7,675 bases of DNA from Rhizobiaceae bacterium (GTDB taxonomy: Bacteria; Pseudomonadota; Alphaproteobacteria; Rhizobiales; Rhizobiaceae), in assembly GCA_028865845.1 (NCBI GenBank), contig JAGWJK010000176.1, forward strand, positions 1 to 7,675. Reading direction: 5' to 3'. Shown piece after piece: positions 1 through 5,485 of this stretch. Position 1 is the stretch's first letter. Every line of letters begins with the position of its first letter. Both the position numbers and the translations under genes were made by a program. The notes under the pieces are model-generated. The model was not told the origin of the DNA. It did not search any database and worked only from the letters and a program-made list of their open reading frames with translations.

Positions 1-581
1 GTCTGGCCGAGATATTCGAGATTCACCTGATGACAGATGCCGGTGCCGGGAGGAACGACGCGGAAATTCTGGAAGGCCTGCTGGCCCCACTTCAGGAAGC
101 GGTAGCGTTCGCCGTTGCGCTGGTATTCCAGCTCGACGTTCTTGGCAAAAGCCTGCGGCGTGCCAAATTCGTCGACGATGACGGAGTGGTCGATGACGAG
201 GTCGACCGGAACGAGCGGGTTGATCTTTTCCGGATCGCCGCCCAGGGAAACCATCGCGTCGCGCATGGCGGCGAGGTCGACGACGGCGGGAACGCCGGTG
301 AAGTCCTGCATCAGCACGCGTGCCGGGCGATAGGCGATTTCGTTCTCGACGGTGCCCTTGTTGGTCAGCCATTCGGCGACGGCAAGGATATGTTCCTTGG
401 TGACCGACTGCCCGTCTTCAAAACGCAGCAGGTTTTCCAGAAGCACCTTCATGGAATAAGGCAGCTTGGAAACGCCGGGCAGACCATTGGCCTCAGCCTT
501 GGGAAGGCTGAAATACACATAGTCTTTCCCGCCCACGGTCAACGTGGAACGACAATTGAAACTGTCAAGAGATTTAGACAC
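1..581 (-). CDS. acnA: Aconitate hydratase A, N-terminal part (cut by window edge)
   Basis: Aconitase isomerises citrate to isocitrate in the cytoplasmic TCA cycle, using a 4Fe-4S cluster. The minus strand reads open from a GTG at 579-581 to the left edge, giving 193 residues of a protein usually near 890-900. The translation has AcnA hallmarks: a start like [25 protein letters not shown] at about 45-53, [25 protein letters not shown] starting at about 85, VDLVIDHSV at 126-134 and [20 protein letters not shown] near the edge. The cluster cysteines and swivel domain lie outside the window. GTG is chosen because the family N-terminus begins exactly there and no in-frame ATG precedes it closely; a GGGG lies about 6 bases upstream as a modest ribosome binding site. 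It is divergent from the ccm operon. Identification is secure from family knowledge; the start is inferred. Confidence 0.95.
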   Translation of the reverse strand, partial: MSKSLDSFNCRSTLTVGGKDYVYFSLPKAEANGLPGVSKLPYSMKVLLENLLRFEDGQSVTKEHILAVAEWLTNKGTVENEIAYRPARVLMQDFTGVPAVVDLAAMRDAMVSLGGDPEKINPLVPVDLVIDHSVIVDEFGTPQAFAKNVELEYQRNGERYRFLKWGQQAFQNFRVVPPGTGICHQVNLEYLGQ

Positions 582-624
582 GAGATACCCCGTTTCTGAT
601 AGCCAACACAGTCGTGCGAACGCC

Positions 625-640
625 TATGCACTTTATGCAC
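625..640. repeat. Tandem TATGCAC direct repeat upstream of acnA
   Basis: TATGCAC occurs at 625-631 and again at 634-640, a 9-base period. It lies 44-59 bases upstream of the acnA start codon, a position where a promoter or activator site for acnA would be expected. On the minus strand it reads GTGCATAAAGTGCATA, which holds CATAAA and CATAGG as weak -10-like hexamers. Its function is not known; regulatory meaning is inferred from position only. Confidence 0.35.
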
Positions 641-678
641 ATCAGGATGCGGGTACGGCCATTTCCGCTGTCCGCACG

Positions 679-696
679 TAAGGAGAATACCTTATG
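679..696 (+). promoter_or_regulatory. Strong ribosome binding site in a short inverted repeat, upstream ATG
   Basis: TAAGGAGA at 679-686 is a near-perfect Shine-Dalgarno sequence, 8 bases from ATG at 694-696. The ATG opens a frame that runs without stop into ccmA and would add 57 residues to it. The site lies in an inverted repeat, TAAGG at 679-683 and CCTTA at 690-694, so the binding site could pair with bases touching the start codon. This is either an alternative ccmA start, a leader peptide, or chance. The extension is rich in basic residues and does not resemble the usual CcmA N-terminus, so I favour the internal start at 865. Confidence 0.4.
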
Positions 697-864
697 TTCG
701 GCGCAAGGATGAAATTCACGCCGACCGCTGGCGTGGTTGCAGGTCTTATAGATAATTTCGTAAAGACTTGCCAGAGTGGCCAAGGGCAAAATCCGTCGAA
801 ATCGGACAATTTTTTGAGCCTGCGACAACAAGCACGACGCCGGAAACGGAGAAAGCCTGACGGG

Positions 865-1512
865 ATGCAACTAAGCGCGGAAAAGCTGGCGGCCAGGCGG
901 GGCGAAGACCTGATTTTCACGAATGTTTCCTTTGGCTTGCGCGATGGCGAGGCCTTGCTCCTGACCGGCCGCAACGGTTCGGGAAAATCAACACTTCTGC
1001 GTGTTGTCGCCGGTCTTTTGCGACAGGAAAAAGGCCGTATCATTCTCACCGATTCCAAGGGCGAATCAGACCGCGCCGCAGGCGAGGCCAGTCACTACCT
1101 GGGCCACCGAAACGCCATGAAGGCTGAACTTACGGTTGCGGAAAATTTGGCCTTCTGGAAAGCATTCCTCGGCGACGTCGAGGGTGGCGAGAGTCTTGCG
1201 ATCGAGGACGCCACTGAGGCCGTCGGCCTTTCCGGCATTACCCATCTGCCTTTCGGCTACCTGTCGGCCGGCCAGCAGCGGCGAATGGCTTTCGCCAAGC
1301 TCCTGGTTTCCTACCGCCCGATCTGGATCCTGGACGAGCCGACCGCGGCGTTGGATGCGGCCGCCGACCAGCTGTTTGCCGATCTGATCTCCGCCCACCA
1401 AAAGGACGGCGGCATCATACTCGCCGCAACGCATCAGCCGCTTGGGCTCAAGAATGCGCAGGAAATGCGGATGACGGGGTTTGCCGGCGTGGATGAAGGG
1501 GTGTGGGGATGA
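865..1512 (+). CDS. ccmA: Haem exporter ATP-binding protein CcmA (cytochrome c maturation ABC ATPase)
   Basis: CcmA is the cytoplasmic ATPase of the CcmAB complex. In System I it drives release of holo-CcmE from CcmC for delivery of haem to apocytochrome c. The 215-residue product matches the family size. Motifs in order are Walker A GRNGSGKST (35-43), a CcmA-type YLGHRNAMKAELTVAENL segment (78-95) where other ABC ATPases have the Q-loop, signature LSAGQQRR (133-140), Walker B IWILDEP (153-159), D-loop ALD (162-164) and the switch histidine H190. The ATG at 865 is chosen because the family N-terminus starts there; its ribosome binding site is weak (CGGAG 13 bases upstream), whereas an in-frame ATG at 694 has a much better one. 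It is the first gene of the ccm operon. Unusually, 379 bases of repeats separate its stop from ccmB. Confidence 0.95.
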   Translation: MQLSAEKLAARRGEDLIFTNVSFGLRDGEALLLTGRNGSGKSTLLRVVAGLLRQEKGRIILTDSKGESDRAAGEASHYLGHRNAMKAELTVAENLAFWKAFLGDVEGGESLAIEDATEAVGLSGITHLPFGYLSAGQQRRMAFAKLLVSYRPIWILDEPTAALDAAADQLFADLISAHQKDGGIILAATHQPLGLKNAQEMRMTGFAGVDEGVWG

Positions 1513-1554
1513 GGTCGAATTTGCCGCGACGCTGCCTTTCGCTCCGCTCAAATC

Positions 1555-1575
1555 GCTCATCGCTTCACGATGAGC
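1555..1575. repeat. 8-bp hairpin after ccmA
   Basis: GCTCATCG at 1555-1562 and CGATGAGC at 1568-1575 form a perfect 8-base-pair stem with a 5-base loop, 42 bases after the ccmA stop and directly against the first RIME-like module. No run of T follows, so termination is unlikely; it could stabilise the ccmA transcript 3' end or be part of the repeat element. Confidence 0.6.
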
Positions 1576-1576
1576 T

Positions 1577-1623
1577 ACCCCCCTCTGTCACTATCGTGAC
1601 ATCTCCCCCACAAGGGGGGAGAT
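1577..1623 (+). repeat. RIME-like palindromic module, left copy
   Basis: The module has the form ACCCCCCTC followed by two hairpins. The first is TGTCAC / GTGACA (1586-1591 with 1596-1601, loop TATC). The second is ATCTCCCCC / GGGGGAGAT (1601-1609 with 1615-1623, 5-base loop). The same plan recurs at 1716-1762 in reverse and twice inside ftsY, so it is a dispersed repeat. The form agrees with the RIME1 family known from Rhizobium; assignment is from memory of that family. Confidence 0.8.
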
Positions 1624-1715
1624 TGGTAGCCGGCATTACGCTGCTTTCCAAACAATCCACTACCGGGTCAGCAGGAAATTTTGAGGTCAAGTGGGGCAAG
1701 GGGCGGCCACCCACG

Positions 1716-1762
1716 ATCTCCCCCCTTGTGGGGGAGATGCCCCGAAGGGGCAGAGAGGGGTT
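1716..1762 (-). repeat. RIME-like palindromic module, right copy (inverted)
   Basis: This is the module of 1577-1623 in the opposite orientation. ATCTCCCCC at 1716-1724 pairs with GGGGGAGAT at 1730-1738. TGCCCC at 1738-1743 pairs with GGGGCA at 1747-1752, and GAGAGGGGTT closes it. The loop-side hairpin has changed sequence relative to the left copy (TGCCCC instead of TGTCAC) but keeps perfect pairing, which implies that the structure has been retained while the sequence drifted. Confidence 0.8.
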
Positions 1763-1860
1763 GCGAGAAGCATCCGCTTCTCGCGCCTTGAGCCAAGCGA
1801 AAGGCCGTCCTTTTGCAGAACGAAGCCCTCTCATCAGACCTTCTGAATTTGTCGAAGGAC
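1763..1860. repeat. Further palindromic repeat unit before ccmB
   Basis: GCGAGAAGC at 1763-1771 pairs with GCTTCTCGC at 1776-1784 (9 bp, 4-base loop). Downstream, GTCCTT (1807-1812) pairs with AAGGAC (1855-1860), enclosing CAGAA (1816-1820) with TTCTG (1841-1845). The unit follows the right RIME-like module without a gap and may be another block of the same mosaic. It ends 31 bases before the ccmB start, so it could affect ccmB translation. Confidence 0.55.
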
Positions 1861-1891
1861 GACCACCTGCTTCACGCGGGGATGCCACACC

Positions 1892-2551
1892 ATGATCGCC
1901 CTCTTCCTTCGCGACCTCAGGCTTTCGGTCCGCGCCGGCGGTGGGGCGCTGATCGGCATTCTCTTTTTCCTTACAGTCGTCGCCGTCATCCCCTTCGGCG
2001 TCGGCCCCGATCTCAAGCTGCTTGCCCGCATCGGCCCGGCCATCGTCTGGATCGGTGCGCTTCTGTCGGCACTGCTCGGCCTCGACCGGCTGTTCCAGGC
2101 CGAACGCGATGACGGATCGCTCGATCTGCTGGTGATGCAGGAAACGCCGCTGGTGCTGACCGTCGTCACCAAATGCGCGGCGCATTGGGTGGCGACCGGC
2201 CTGCCGCTGGTGATCGCCTCGCCGCTGCTCGGTCTCTTTATGAATATGAATGAGACGGCGATCGGCGCGACGGCGCTGACGCTCCTCGTCGGCTCGCCCG
2301 CCATCACCTTCATCGGCGCGGTCGGCGCCGCCGTCGCCGTCGCCCTGCCGCGCGGCGGGTTGCTGGTGTCGATCCTGGTGCTGCCGCTGACGATCCCGGT
2401 GCTGATCTTCGGCGTCAGCGCCACCTATGCCGCGGTCGAGGGCCCGCAGCCGTTCCTGCCGCCGTTTCTGATTCTGATCGCGCTCACTTTATTCTTCGCA
2501 GTACTCGGCCCGGCGGCGGCTGCGCTGGCGCTGCGCAACACAACGGATTGA
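1892..2551 (+). CDS. ccmB: Haem exporter membrane protein CcmB
   Basis: CcmB is the inner-membrane partner of the CcmA ATPase in cytochrome c maturation. The 219-residue product has the family length and about six hydrophobic membrane segments (about 18-35, 46-64, 96-117, 124-150, 156-181 and 189-214). The family signature is clear: LLSALLGLDRLFQAERDDG, starting at about residue 57 and continuing SLDLLVM, with the short amphipathic start FLRDLRLSVR. The ATG at 1892 gives the expected N-terminus; GCGGGGA at 1876-1881 is a plausible, rather distant ribosome binding site. Because the gap from ccmA carries stable hairpins, translation of ccmB is unlikely to be coupled to that of ccmA. No promoter is evident in the gap. 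Confidence 0.95.
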   Translation: MIALFLRDLRLSVRAGGGALIGILFFLTVVAVIPFGVGPDLKLLARIGPAIVWIGALLSALLGLDRLFQAERDDGSLDLLVMQETPLVLTVVTKCAAHWVATGLPLVIASPLLGLFMNMNETAIGATALTLLVGSPAITFIGAVGAAVAVALPRGGLLVSILVLPLTIPVLIFGVSATYAAVEGPQPFLPPFLILIALTLFFAVLGPAAAALALRNTTD

Positions 2552-2609
2552 TCGGCCGGCGGCGATGCGGTCGATTGCCGTAAAAGCCATATCAGGTTAA
2601 ACAAACCGC

Positions 2610-3371
2610 ATGAGCGATATCAGCCCTGCGATCAGCCGATTTTCCGACCTCGCCAACCCCACCCGGTTCCTGGCGTTGGCGGCGCGTCTCATCCCCTGGC
2701 TGGCGGCCATAACGGCGATCCTGTTCGCCATCGGCCTCTATCTCGCCTTCTCGACCGAAGGCGATTATCAGCAGGGCGACACCGTCCGCATCATGTACAT
2801 TCACGTGCCGGCAGCCTGGCTATCGATGATGTGCTACACCATTATGAGCATGTCGGCGATCGGCACGCTGGTCTGGCGCCATCCGCTGGCCGATGTTTCC
2901 GCCAAGGCCGCAGCGCCGCTCGGCGCCGCCTTTACGCTGATCGCGCTGGTGACCGGCTCGCTCTGGGGCAAGCCGATGTGGGGCACCTATTGGGTATGGG
3001 ATGCCCGACTGACCTCGGTCTTCATTCTGTTCTTGATGTATCTCGGCCTGATCGCGCTTAGCCGCGCCATGGACGACCCTTCGAAGGCGGCGCGCGTCAC
3101 CGCCGTGCTGATCCTCGTCGGCTTCGTCAACATCCCGATCATCAAATTTTCGGTCGACTGGTGGAACACGCTGCATCAGTCCGAAAGCATCATGCGCCTC
3201 GATGGGCCGACCATCGCGGCGGAATTCCTCTGGCCGCTGTTCACCATGGCGCTCGCCTTCACGCTGTTGTTTTTCACGCTGCATCTCATGGCGATCCGCA
3301 ACGAGATCTGGCGCCGCCGCATCGCTGCGCAGCGCCGCCTGGCCGCCCGCATGGCAAGCCGCGAGGAATAG
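2610..3371 (+). CDS. ccmC: Haem transporter / holoCcmE-forming membrane protein CcmC
   Basis: CcmC binds haem at the periplasmic face of the inner membrane and attaches it covalently to CcmE. The 253-residue protein has six predicted membrane spans. It carries the tryptophan-rich WWD-type segment [13 protein letters not shown] (119-131). The two flanking histidines expected as haem ligands are in place, H65 in IHVPAAW and H189 in WNTLHQ. The C-terminal tail is strongly basic ([15 protein letters not shown], about 234-248), as in cytoplasmic tails of the family. The start at 2610 gives a family-like N-terminus, although no strong ribosome binding site precedes it. It follows ccmB after 58 bases, and ccmD starts 4 bases after its stop. 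Confidence 0.96.
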   Translation: MSDISPAISRFSDLANPTRFLALAARLIPWLAAITAILFAIGLYLAFSTEGDYQQGDTVRIMYIHVPAAWLSMMCYTIMSMSAIGTLVWRHPLADVSAKAAAPLGAAFTLIALVTGSLWGKPMWGTYWVWDARLTSVFILFLMYLGLIALSRAMDDPSKAARVTAVLILVGFVNIPIIKFSVDWWNTLHQSESIMRLDGPTIAAEFLWPLFTMALAFTLLFFTLHLMAIRNEIWRRRIAAQRRLAARMASREE

Positions 3372-3375
3372 TCCG

Positions 3376-3549
3376 ATGACCCATCCATTCTACGTCTTCG
3401 GCTCCTATGGTTTCGCCGCCGTCATGATCGTCGCCGTCATCGCCTGGACCTGGATCGACGGCCGCCTGCGCCGCAAGGAAATGGCCGCGCTCGAAGCCTC
3501 CGGCATTCGCCGCCGCTCCCATCGTCCGTCTGAAAGCAAGGCACCATGA
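3376..3549 (+). CDS. ccmD: Haem exporter protein CcmD
   Basis: CcmD is a small single-span inner-membrane protein that stabilises the CcmABC complex and helps release holo-CcmE. The 57-residue product fits: a short [12 protein letters not shown] start, one membrane segment (about 10-27), then a basic cytoplasmic tail with RLRRKE (30-35) and RRRSHR (45-50). It lies between ccmC and ccmG. GAGGA within the end of ccmC, about 8 bases before the ATG, serves as ribosome binding site. Its stop overlaps the ccmG start by 4 bases (ATGA). Confidence 0.93.
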   Translation: MTHPFYVFGSYGFAAVMIVAVIAWTWIDGRLRRKEMAALEASGIRRRSHRPSESKAP

Positions 3550-4157
3550 GCACCGGTACGGAAGATAGAGGCAACGCGAAATCCGGTGGCACCGGCCGCT
3601 ATCTGCTCGCGCTCATCCCGCTGATCGTCTTTGCCTGCATCGCCATTGCCGTCGGCAAGGTAATGTACGACCAGGAAGTTCATGGCACCGATATTTCCGC
3701 CATTCCGTCAGCCCTGATCGGCACCAAAGCCCCGGCACTGGCGCTTCCGCCGCTCGACGGCTCCAATCTGCCGGCGCTGACAGATGATGCCATCAAGGGC
3801 AAGTTGACGCTGGTCAACGTCTTCGCCTCCTGGTGCATCCCCTGCCGGCAGGAACATCCGGTTCTCAAGGATCTTGCCAAGGACGGGCGTCTGAACATCG
3901 TCGCCATCAACTACAAGGATACGGGAGAAAACGCCCTGCGTTTCCTCGGCGAACTCGGCAATCCCTACAACGCCATCGGCGTCGATCCCAAGGGGGCCGC
4001 TGCCATCGACTGGGGCGTCTACGGCATCCCCGAATCCTATCTCGTCGCCCCCGACGGCACCATCCTTTTCAAGCAGGTCGGCCCCTTCACGCCGACTAGC
4101 CTCAAGGAAGGACTCTATCCGGCGATCGAAAAGGCGCTGGCGAAGCCCACCTCCTGA
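3546..4157 (+). CDS. ccmG: Thiol:disulfide interchange protein CcmG (DsbE/CycY)
   Basis: CcmG is a membrane-anchored periplasmic thioredoxin-like protein that supplies electrons to keep the apocytochrome CXXCH cysteines reduced for haem ligation. The 203-residue product has a cytoplasmic polar start (1-18), an uncleaved membrane anchor (about 19-37) and a thioredoxin fold. Its active site is W96-C97-I98-P99-C100. The family-specific acidic/glycine segment and the cis-proline loop GIPESYL (160-166) are also present, as is the C-terminal FKQVGP typical of DsbE. Start is fixed by the ATGA overlap with ccmD, implying coupled translation. It is the last gene of the operon seen here; only 38 bases separate its stop from that of the convergent gene, and no clear terminator is visible between them. 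Confidence 0.96.
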   Translation: MSTGTEDRGNAKSGGTGRYLLALIPLIVFACIAIAVGKVMYDQEVHGTDISAIPSALIGTKAPALALPPLDGSNLPALTDDAIKGKLTLVNVFASWCIPCRQEHPVLKDLAKDGRLNIVAINYKDTGENALRFLGELGNPYNAIGVDPKGAAAIDWGVYGIPESYLVAPDGTILFKQVGPFTPTSLKEGLYPAIEKALAKPTS

Positions 4158-4195
4158 TATCCCTTCTCTCGTCGAAGGTGACGTTCTCGTCTATC

Positions 4196-4591
4196 CTACC
4201 TCTTATCGCAGGGGAAATTCAGTCCGGCAAAGGTGCTCATAACTTCTTCAGATGGCACATCCTGAAGCGTCGGATTCTGGGTGAGGAAATCACAAAACAT
4301 GCCGCTGATTTTCGCCGCGTCGACATTTGGCGGGATGCAGATGTCGACGCCGACGGAATCGGCAAAATATGCCCAGTTCGTCATCGCCCTTGCGTTCGGG
4401 ATTGATTGAGCAATGCCCCGGCGAGCAACGAGATCATCGCGATTCCATTTATCAAGCCATCCGATCACATAGCCGGAAACGAGTTCTCGCGAACCGCCAC
4501 AATCAGCGAACAAGACATTCGCGTTGGAAAAGCCCACTGGCGCTTTGGCCGCGATCACGGCCAATAAAGTTGCAACGGCAATGCTCGACAT
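4196..4591 (-). CDS. Small exported Rap1a/Tai-like protein, four cysteines
   Basis: The 131-residue product starts with a hydrophobic stretch (about 3-20) ending in small residues (SNA near 22-24). This reads like a signal peptide, although it lacks the usual positive charge at the start. The mature part has four cysteines (C31, C85, C100, C128). Its pattern of GYVIGWLD (40-47), DICIPPNVD (83-91), a FCDFLTQNP segment (99-107) and a final LNFPC (124-128) resembles the Rap1a/Tai family, whose founders are immunity proteins against type VI amidase effectors. Many family members have no known effector partner, and none is visible here. A TGA directly precedes the ATG in frame, so the start cannot be further upstream; GAGGGG lies just before it. 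The gene is convergent to ccmG. The family assignment is from motif memory and is moderate; that it is a real gene is likely. Confidence 0.6.
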   Translation of the reverse strand: MSSIAVATLLAVIAAKAPVGFSNANVLFADCGGSRELVSGYVIGWLDKWNRDDLVARRGIAQSIPNARAMTNWAYFADSVGVDICIPPNVDAAKISGMFCDFLTQNPTLQDVPSEEVMSTFAGLNFPCDKR

Positions 4592-4605
4592 TCACCCCTC
4601 GCTAA

Positions 4606-4634
4606 ATCGTAACACTGCGACTGGTCTGTCGCAG
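4606..4634 (-). promoter_or_regulatory. Candidate promoter and dyad operator of the Rap1a-like gene
   Basis: CTGCGAC at 4615-4621 and GTCGCAG at 4628-4634 form a perfect 7-base dyad with a 6-base spacer. It starts 24 bases upstream of the start codon. Directly against it, the minus strand reads TGTTACGAT (4614-4606), an extended -10-like element. The layout would fit a repressor site covering the spacer and -35 region, but the implied leader is very short. It could also be an RNA hairpin if transcription starts further upstream. No regulator is recognisable nearby. Confidence 0.35.
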
Positions 4635-4711
4635 CTCGGCGCGACGAATGTAGATGCAACTTTACGGCGATTTTCTGAGCCGCCAGAACGGTTGCTAGCA
4701 AAGCTCATTCC

Positions 4712-4780
4712 TTGACCCCCTTCTCCCCTCGGGAGAAGAGGCCGCCCATCGAGAGGCTCAGGAGGGCGGATGAGGGCGCG
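4712..4780 (-). repeat. Palindromic repeat, second family, first copy
   Basis: CTTCTCCC (4720-4727) pairs with GGGAGAAG (4731-4738), loop CTC. CCGCCC (4742-4747) pairs with GGGCGG (4764-4769), followed by ATGAGGGCGCG. Read on the minus strand, it has the same order as the unit at 4842-4891: CCCTCATCC, a GC-rich hairpin, then a CTTCTCCC-type hairpin. The two units therefore form an inverted pair. The pattern is a dispersed rhizobial-type intergenic palindrome, judged from memory. Confidence 0.6.
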
Positions 4781-4841
4781 CTCGCCGCAACACGACGAGA
4801 AATTCAAGCGTTTAGAAAGGCGATCGGAATAACGGTGCATT

Positions 4842-4891
4842 GCCCCCTCACCCGGCGCTGCGCGCCACCCTCTCCCCGCTGGGGCGAGGGT
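4842..4891 (+). repeat. Palindromic repeat, second family, second copy, next to the UPF0314 stop
   Basis: Two hairpins are adjacent: GGCGC / GCGCC (4854-4858 with 4862-4866) and ACCCTCTCCCC / GGGGCGAGGGT (4867-4877 with 4881-4891, one mismatch, 3-base loop). The second ends 3 bases from the stop codon of the minus-strand UPF0314 gene, so its transcript would carry this structure at its 3' end. No T-run follows on the minus strand, so I do not call an intrinsic terminator; mRNA 3'-end protection is possible. Confidence 0.65.
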
Positions 4892-4894
4892 AGA

Positions 4895-5485
4895 TCAAAT
4901 CCCACCCTGCCACGTCTTGATCGCCTCGATCGGCCAGACCAGCATCAGCACGTTGAGGGTGAGATTATCGCGGATAAGCCAGCCGGTGAGCAGTTCGAAG
5001 AAGATTGCGATCGCGACCGTCAGCAGGACAGGCGCGCGCCGGGCAAACAGGAAGCCGACGACCATGAACACCGTATCCATTGCGGAATTGAGAATGCTGT
5101 CTCCGAAATAATCGAGCGAAATCGTCGCCGTGCGGTATCGGTTGATGATGATCGGCGAGTTCTCCAGCAACTCCCAGCCAGATTCGATTAGCATCGCCAC
5201 GAACAGGCGCATCGACAGCGGTTTGCCGCGCATGATGAGGTGCGTCAGCCCGAAGAACAGGAAGCCATGGATGATGTGGGACGGCGTGTACCAGTCGGCG
5301 ATATGCTGCGAATTGCCGCTGGAATTGACGACGGGTTCGAAAAGCTTGACGTAGCCGCAGGTGCAGATCGGCACGCGGCCCATCATATATTCCGCGACGA
5401 TCTGCACGAGCAGGACCGCCACGCAGGCGACGAACCAGTATGTCTGCTGCCGGTATCTGTTGTCGGCCTCGGAGAGTGCCGTCAT
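4895..5485 (-). CDS. UPF0314 / DUF2585 integral membrane protein
   Basis: This 196-residue protein belongs to an alphaproteobacterial family of unknown function. The family-defining block runs from [13 protein letters not shown] (about 41-53) through [20 protein letters not shown] (55-74). A second conserved block has [11 protein letters not shown] (101-111), INRYR (114-118) and [13 protein letters not shown] (125-137). Membrane segments are likely at about 16-34, 70-86, 93-107, 134-149 and 152-170, and hydrophobic again near 176-188. The conserved Cys, His, Asp and Glu residues beside membrane segments suggest a metal- or substrate-binding membrane enzyme, but that is inference only. Its ATG overlaps the ispZ stop by 4 bases (ATGA), which fixes the start and implies coupled translation as the third gene after ftsY and ispZ. 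Confidence 0.9.
   Translation of the reverse strand: MTALSEADNRYRQQTYWFVACVAVLLVQIVAEYMMGRVPICTCGYVKLFEPVVNSSGNSQHIADWYTPSHIIHGFLFFGLTHLIMRGKPLSMRLFVAMLIESGWELLENSPIIINRYRTATISLDYFGDSILNSAMDTVFMVVGFLFARRAPVLLTVAIAIFFELLTGWLIRDNLTLNVLMLVWPIEAIKTWQGGI

Larger units (their letters stand above)
582..864. promoter_or_regulatory. Divergent acnA / ccmA intergenic control region
   Basis: These 283 bases separate two divergently transcribed genes, so both promoters must lie here or in the 5' ends of the genes. The region is visibly more AT-rich than the flanking genes, especially 745-820. I see no convincing pair of -35 and -10 hexamers; GATAAT at 751-756 is a possible -10 for ccmA without a good -35. 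Two small structures are listed separately: a tandem TATGCAC repeat and a strong ribosome binding site inside a short inverted repeat. Plus-strand codons 694-864 are open and in frame with ccmA, but the encoded peptide does not look like a CcmA N-terminus. Confidence 0.6.
1513..1891. other. Repeat-filled gap between ccmA and ccmB
   Basis: These 379 bases hold no supportable gene. They are packed with inverted repeats: a hairpin at 1555-1575, two oppositely oriented RIME-like modules (1577-1623 and 1716-1762), a hairpin at 1763-1784 and a nested stem at 1807-1860. The centre, 1624-1715, shows no obvious repeat of its own. In related operons the ccmA-ccmB junction is generally short, so this looks like a repeat insertion into an operon. 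No T-run follows any of the hairpins, so none is a classic intrinsic terminator. Confidence 0.75.
4635..4894. other. Intergenic stretch between the Rap1a-like gene and UPF0314
   Basis: I see no supportable gene here. Positions 4635-4711 are moderately AT-rich and may contain upstream control sequence for the Rap1a-like gene. Positions 4712-4780 and 4842-4891 are palindromic repeats in opposite orientation, listed separately. Between them (4781-4841) lies an unremarkable AT-richer spacer. Confidence 0.6.

Noticed and set aside
30..599. 189-codon plus-strand frame opposite acnA
   Set aside because: It lies wholly over the clear acnA reading frame and has no family features or ribosome binding site.
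794..820. Possible intrinsic terminator (TCCG / CGGA stem followed by six T) before ccmA
   Set aside because: The stem is only 4 base pairs with a 7-base loop; too weak, and termination just before ccmA makes little sense without other attenuator parts.
1716..1762. CRISPR-like array suggested by recurring palindromes
   Set aside because: Repeats are inverted and unevenly spaced with no regular spacers; they fit dispersed palindromic elements.
1503..1895. 130-codon plus-strand frame across the ccmA-ccmB gap
   Set aside because: It consists of translated palindromic repeats; no start signal and no family likeness.
1565..2185. 206-codon minus-strand frame across the repeats and ccmB
   Set aside because: Half of it is repeat sequence and half is the complement of ccmB; no support as a protein.
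4158..4195. Terminator between ccmG and the convergent gene
   Set aside because: No stem longer than 3-4 base pairs and no T-run can be seen in the 38 bases.
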